Assembly: GCA_001304425.1 (NCBI GenBank)
Contig: LJTS01000153.1
Span: forward strand, 1 to 6,663
Direction: 5' to 3'
DNA length: 6,663 bases
Source of the DNA: Betaproteobacteria bacterium SG8_40
GTDB taxonomy: Bacteria; Pseudomonadota; Gammaproteobacteria; Burkholderiales; Eutrophovitaceae
Of this stretch, positions 5,479-6,663 are shown piece after piece. Each line of letters starts with the position of its first letter. Position 1 is the stretch's first letter. Below the pieces are notes generated by a model. It made no database searches. It had not been told where the DNA came from and was given only the letters and a program-made list of their open reading frames with translations. The translations under genes were made by a program, and so were the position numbers.

Positions 5479-6663
5479 TCAGATATTCGGCATGATCATG
5501 CGGTGCGAGTTCTTGTCCTTGCCGACGAGATCGCACGATTCCGATCCCGGTACCGTGGTGGCGGGCTGTACCTGCCGTTGGGTGTCTAGAATCTGGTACT
5601 CGCGCTTGTCGTTGACCTGTGCGAGGTTGATGTCCTGGATGTTGCGATGTGATGTCGCATCCATGAGGATGCGCCCGCTCGGACCGTTGAACGGAATGCC
5701 CGATTCCATTGCCGCAACGACCTGGTTGATTTCCGTCGTCCCCGCGGCCTCGACCGCATCCTTCCACTGATGCCAGCCGTTCCACACCTGGGCCGGCAAG
5801 TCCATCAGCGGTCCTGCGTCCGGATACTGGCGGCGATAGGCAGACACGAAGGCCTTGTTCTGTGGGTAGGGCAGCGTCTCAAAATACGAATAGGCAACGA
5901 CGATACCGTTGGTTTCTTCCGGAGCCAGCACCAGTTGTTCGTTGGCCAGGCCGAACGATGGCGACACGATGGCGATATTGCGATTCAGGCCGGCAGCAGC
6001 GAACTGGCGGTAGAACGCCATGTGGTTTCCGCCCACCAGGTTACTCATGATGACGGTCGGCTTGGCCGACTGGATCTTGCGAATCGTCGATCCGAAATCG
6101 GAAACATCCAGCGGGATGAATTCCACGCCTTCGATCGTACCGCCGGCCTGCGCCACCAGCGTTTTGGTCCATGCGGTCGCGACGTGGCCGTAGATGTAAT
6201 CGGCTGCGACGACATAGAACTTGTTGCCGGCATTCTTGACCGCCCAGTCGATCAGCGGCGTTTCCATTTGCAGGATGTCCGAGCCCTGCATGAACGTGTA
6301 CTTGTCGCACTCGCCGCCTTCGTCCACGCTCGGGAAGAACAGCAGCTTGTTGTTCTTGGTGAGAATCGGTCTGGCAGCTTCGCGAGATGCGCCGGTAATA
6401 CATCCCACCACGATCGAAATGTCGTCGTTGACGCTGATTTCCTGGGCGTACCGGGAATACAGTTCGATCTTTGACTGCGTGTCGTATTCGTGCAGCTTGA
6501 CCTGGCGGCCGAGGACGCCGCCGGACTTGTTAATGTGCTGGATGGCCATGCGCGAGACATTCATTTCGGGGAGGCCATAAATGCTGAGGCCACCCGTGAC
6601 GTCGAACATGCTGGCAACATGAATCGGGCCTTTGGCGGCATAACTGCGCGAAATCCCACCCAG
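5479..6663 (-). CDS. UrtA/amide-type periplasmic substrate-binding protein, 5' end outside window (394 codons visible)
   Basis: This is a type-1 periplasmic binding protein of the urea/amide group (Peripla_BP_5-like). Numbering from the window edge, PIHVASMFDVTGGLSIYG (13-30) is the first beta strand and ligand loop. TGASREAARPILTKNNKLLFF (90-110) and DEGGECDKYTFMQGSD (114-129) are typical of UrtA/FmdD/AmiC relatives. FYVVAADYIYG (149-159) is the hinge and second-lobe entry. The frame is open to the edge, so the ATG at 6609 is internal (residue 19) and not the true start. The edge residues LGGISRSYAAKGP look like the end of an export signal with cleavage near SYA. Binding proteins of this kind deliver urea, short amides or related small ligands to the membrane subunits encoded just downstream. 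The ligand cannot be chosen from the sequence, so no symbol is given. Confidence 0.85.
   Translation of the reverse strand: MGGISRSYAAKGPIHVASMFDVTGGLSIYGLPEMNVSRMAIQHINKSGGVLGRQVKLHEYDTQSKIELYSRYAQEISVNDDISIVVGCITGASREAARPILTKNNKLLFFPSVDEGGECDKYTFMQGSDILQMETPLIDWAVKNAGNKFYVVAADYIYGHVATAWTKTLVAQAGGTIEGVEFIPLDVSDFGSTIRKIQSAKPTVIMSNLVGGNHMAFYRQFAAAGLNRNIAIVSPSFGLANEQLVLAPEETNGIVVAYSYFETLPYPQNKAFVSAYRRQYPDAGPLMDLPAQVWNGWHQWKDAVEAAGTTEINQVVAAMESGIPFNGPSGRILMDATSHRNIQDINLAQVNDKREYQILDTQRQVQPATTVPGSESCDLVGKDKNSHRMIMPNI

Overview
The window looks like chromosomal DNA from a GC-rich Pseudomonadota, most likely a gammaproteobacterium. That guess rests on the DUF2914, DUF3185 and DoxX-type proteins, good Shine-Dalgarno sites and compact gene packing. 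The taxonomic call is an inference and no marker gene is present.

Left part (1-1833): four short genes for membrane or exported proteins. In order they are a 61-aa two-helix membrane protein (+), a 122-aa exported DUF2914-type protein that appears to start at TTG (+), a convergent DoxX-family membrane protein (-), and a 71-aa DUF3185-type membrane protein (+). The most unusual non-coding structure lies between the first two genes. It is an imperfect dyad followed directly by a terminator-like hairpin with a T6 tract, which ends four bases before the Shine-Dalgarno site of the DUF2914 gene.

Right part (1990-6663): a minus-strand, operon-like cluster for a branched-chain-amino-acid-type (HAAT) ABC importer of the urea/amide branch. 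Reading in the direction of transcription, it holds a substrate-binding protein whose 5' end lies outside the window, a UrtB-like permease, a UrtC-like permease fused in one reading frame to a UrtD-like ATPase, and a UrtE-like ATPase that overlaps the fusion gene by 17 bases. The binding protein should capture the ligand in the periplasm, the two permease units form the channel, and the two ATPases power import. No urease, amidase or regulator gene is visible, so urea versus short amide as substrate is not settled. Between the urtB-like gene and the fusion gene, an 18-codon reading frame starts one base after the urtB stop and ends in an ATGA overlap with the fusion start.

I found no tRNA, rRNA, CRISPR array, insertion sequence or integration site. 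I did not see a radically new system. The features most worth checking are the attenuator-like leader, the permease-ATPase fusion, the bridging mini-frame and the open substrate question.
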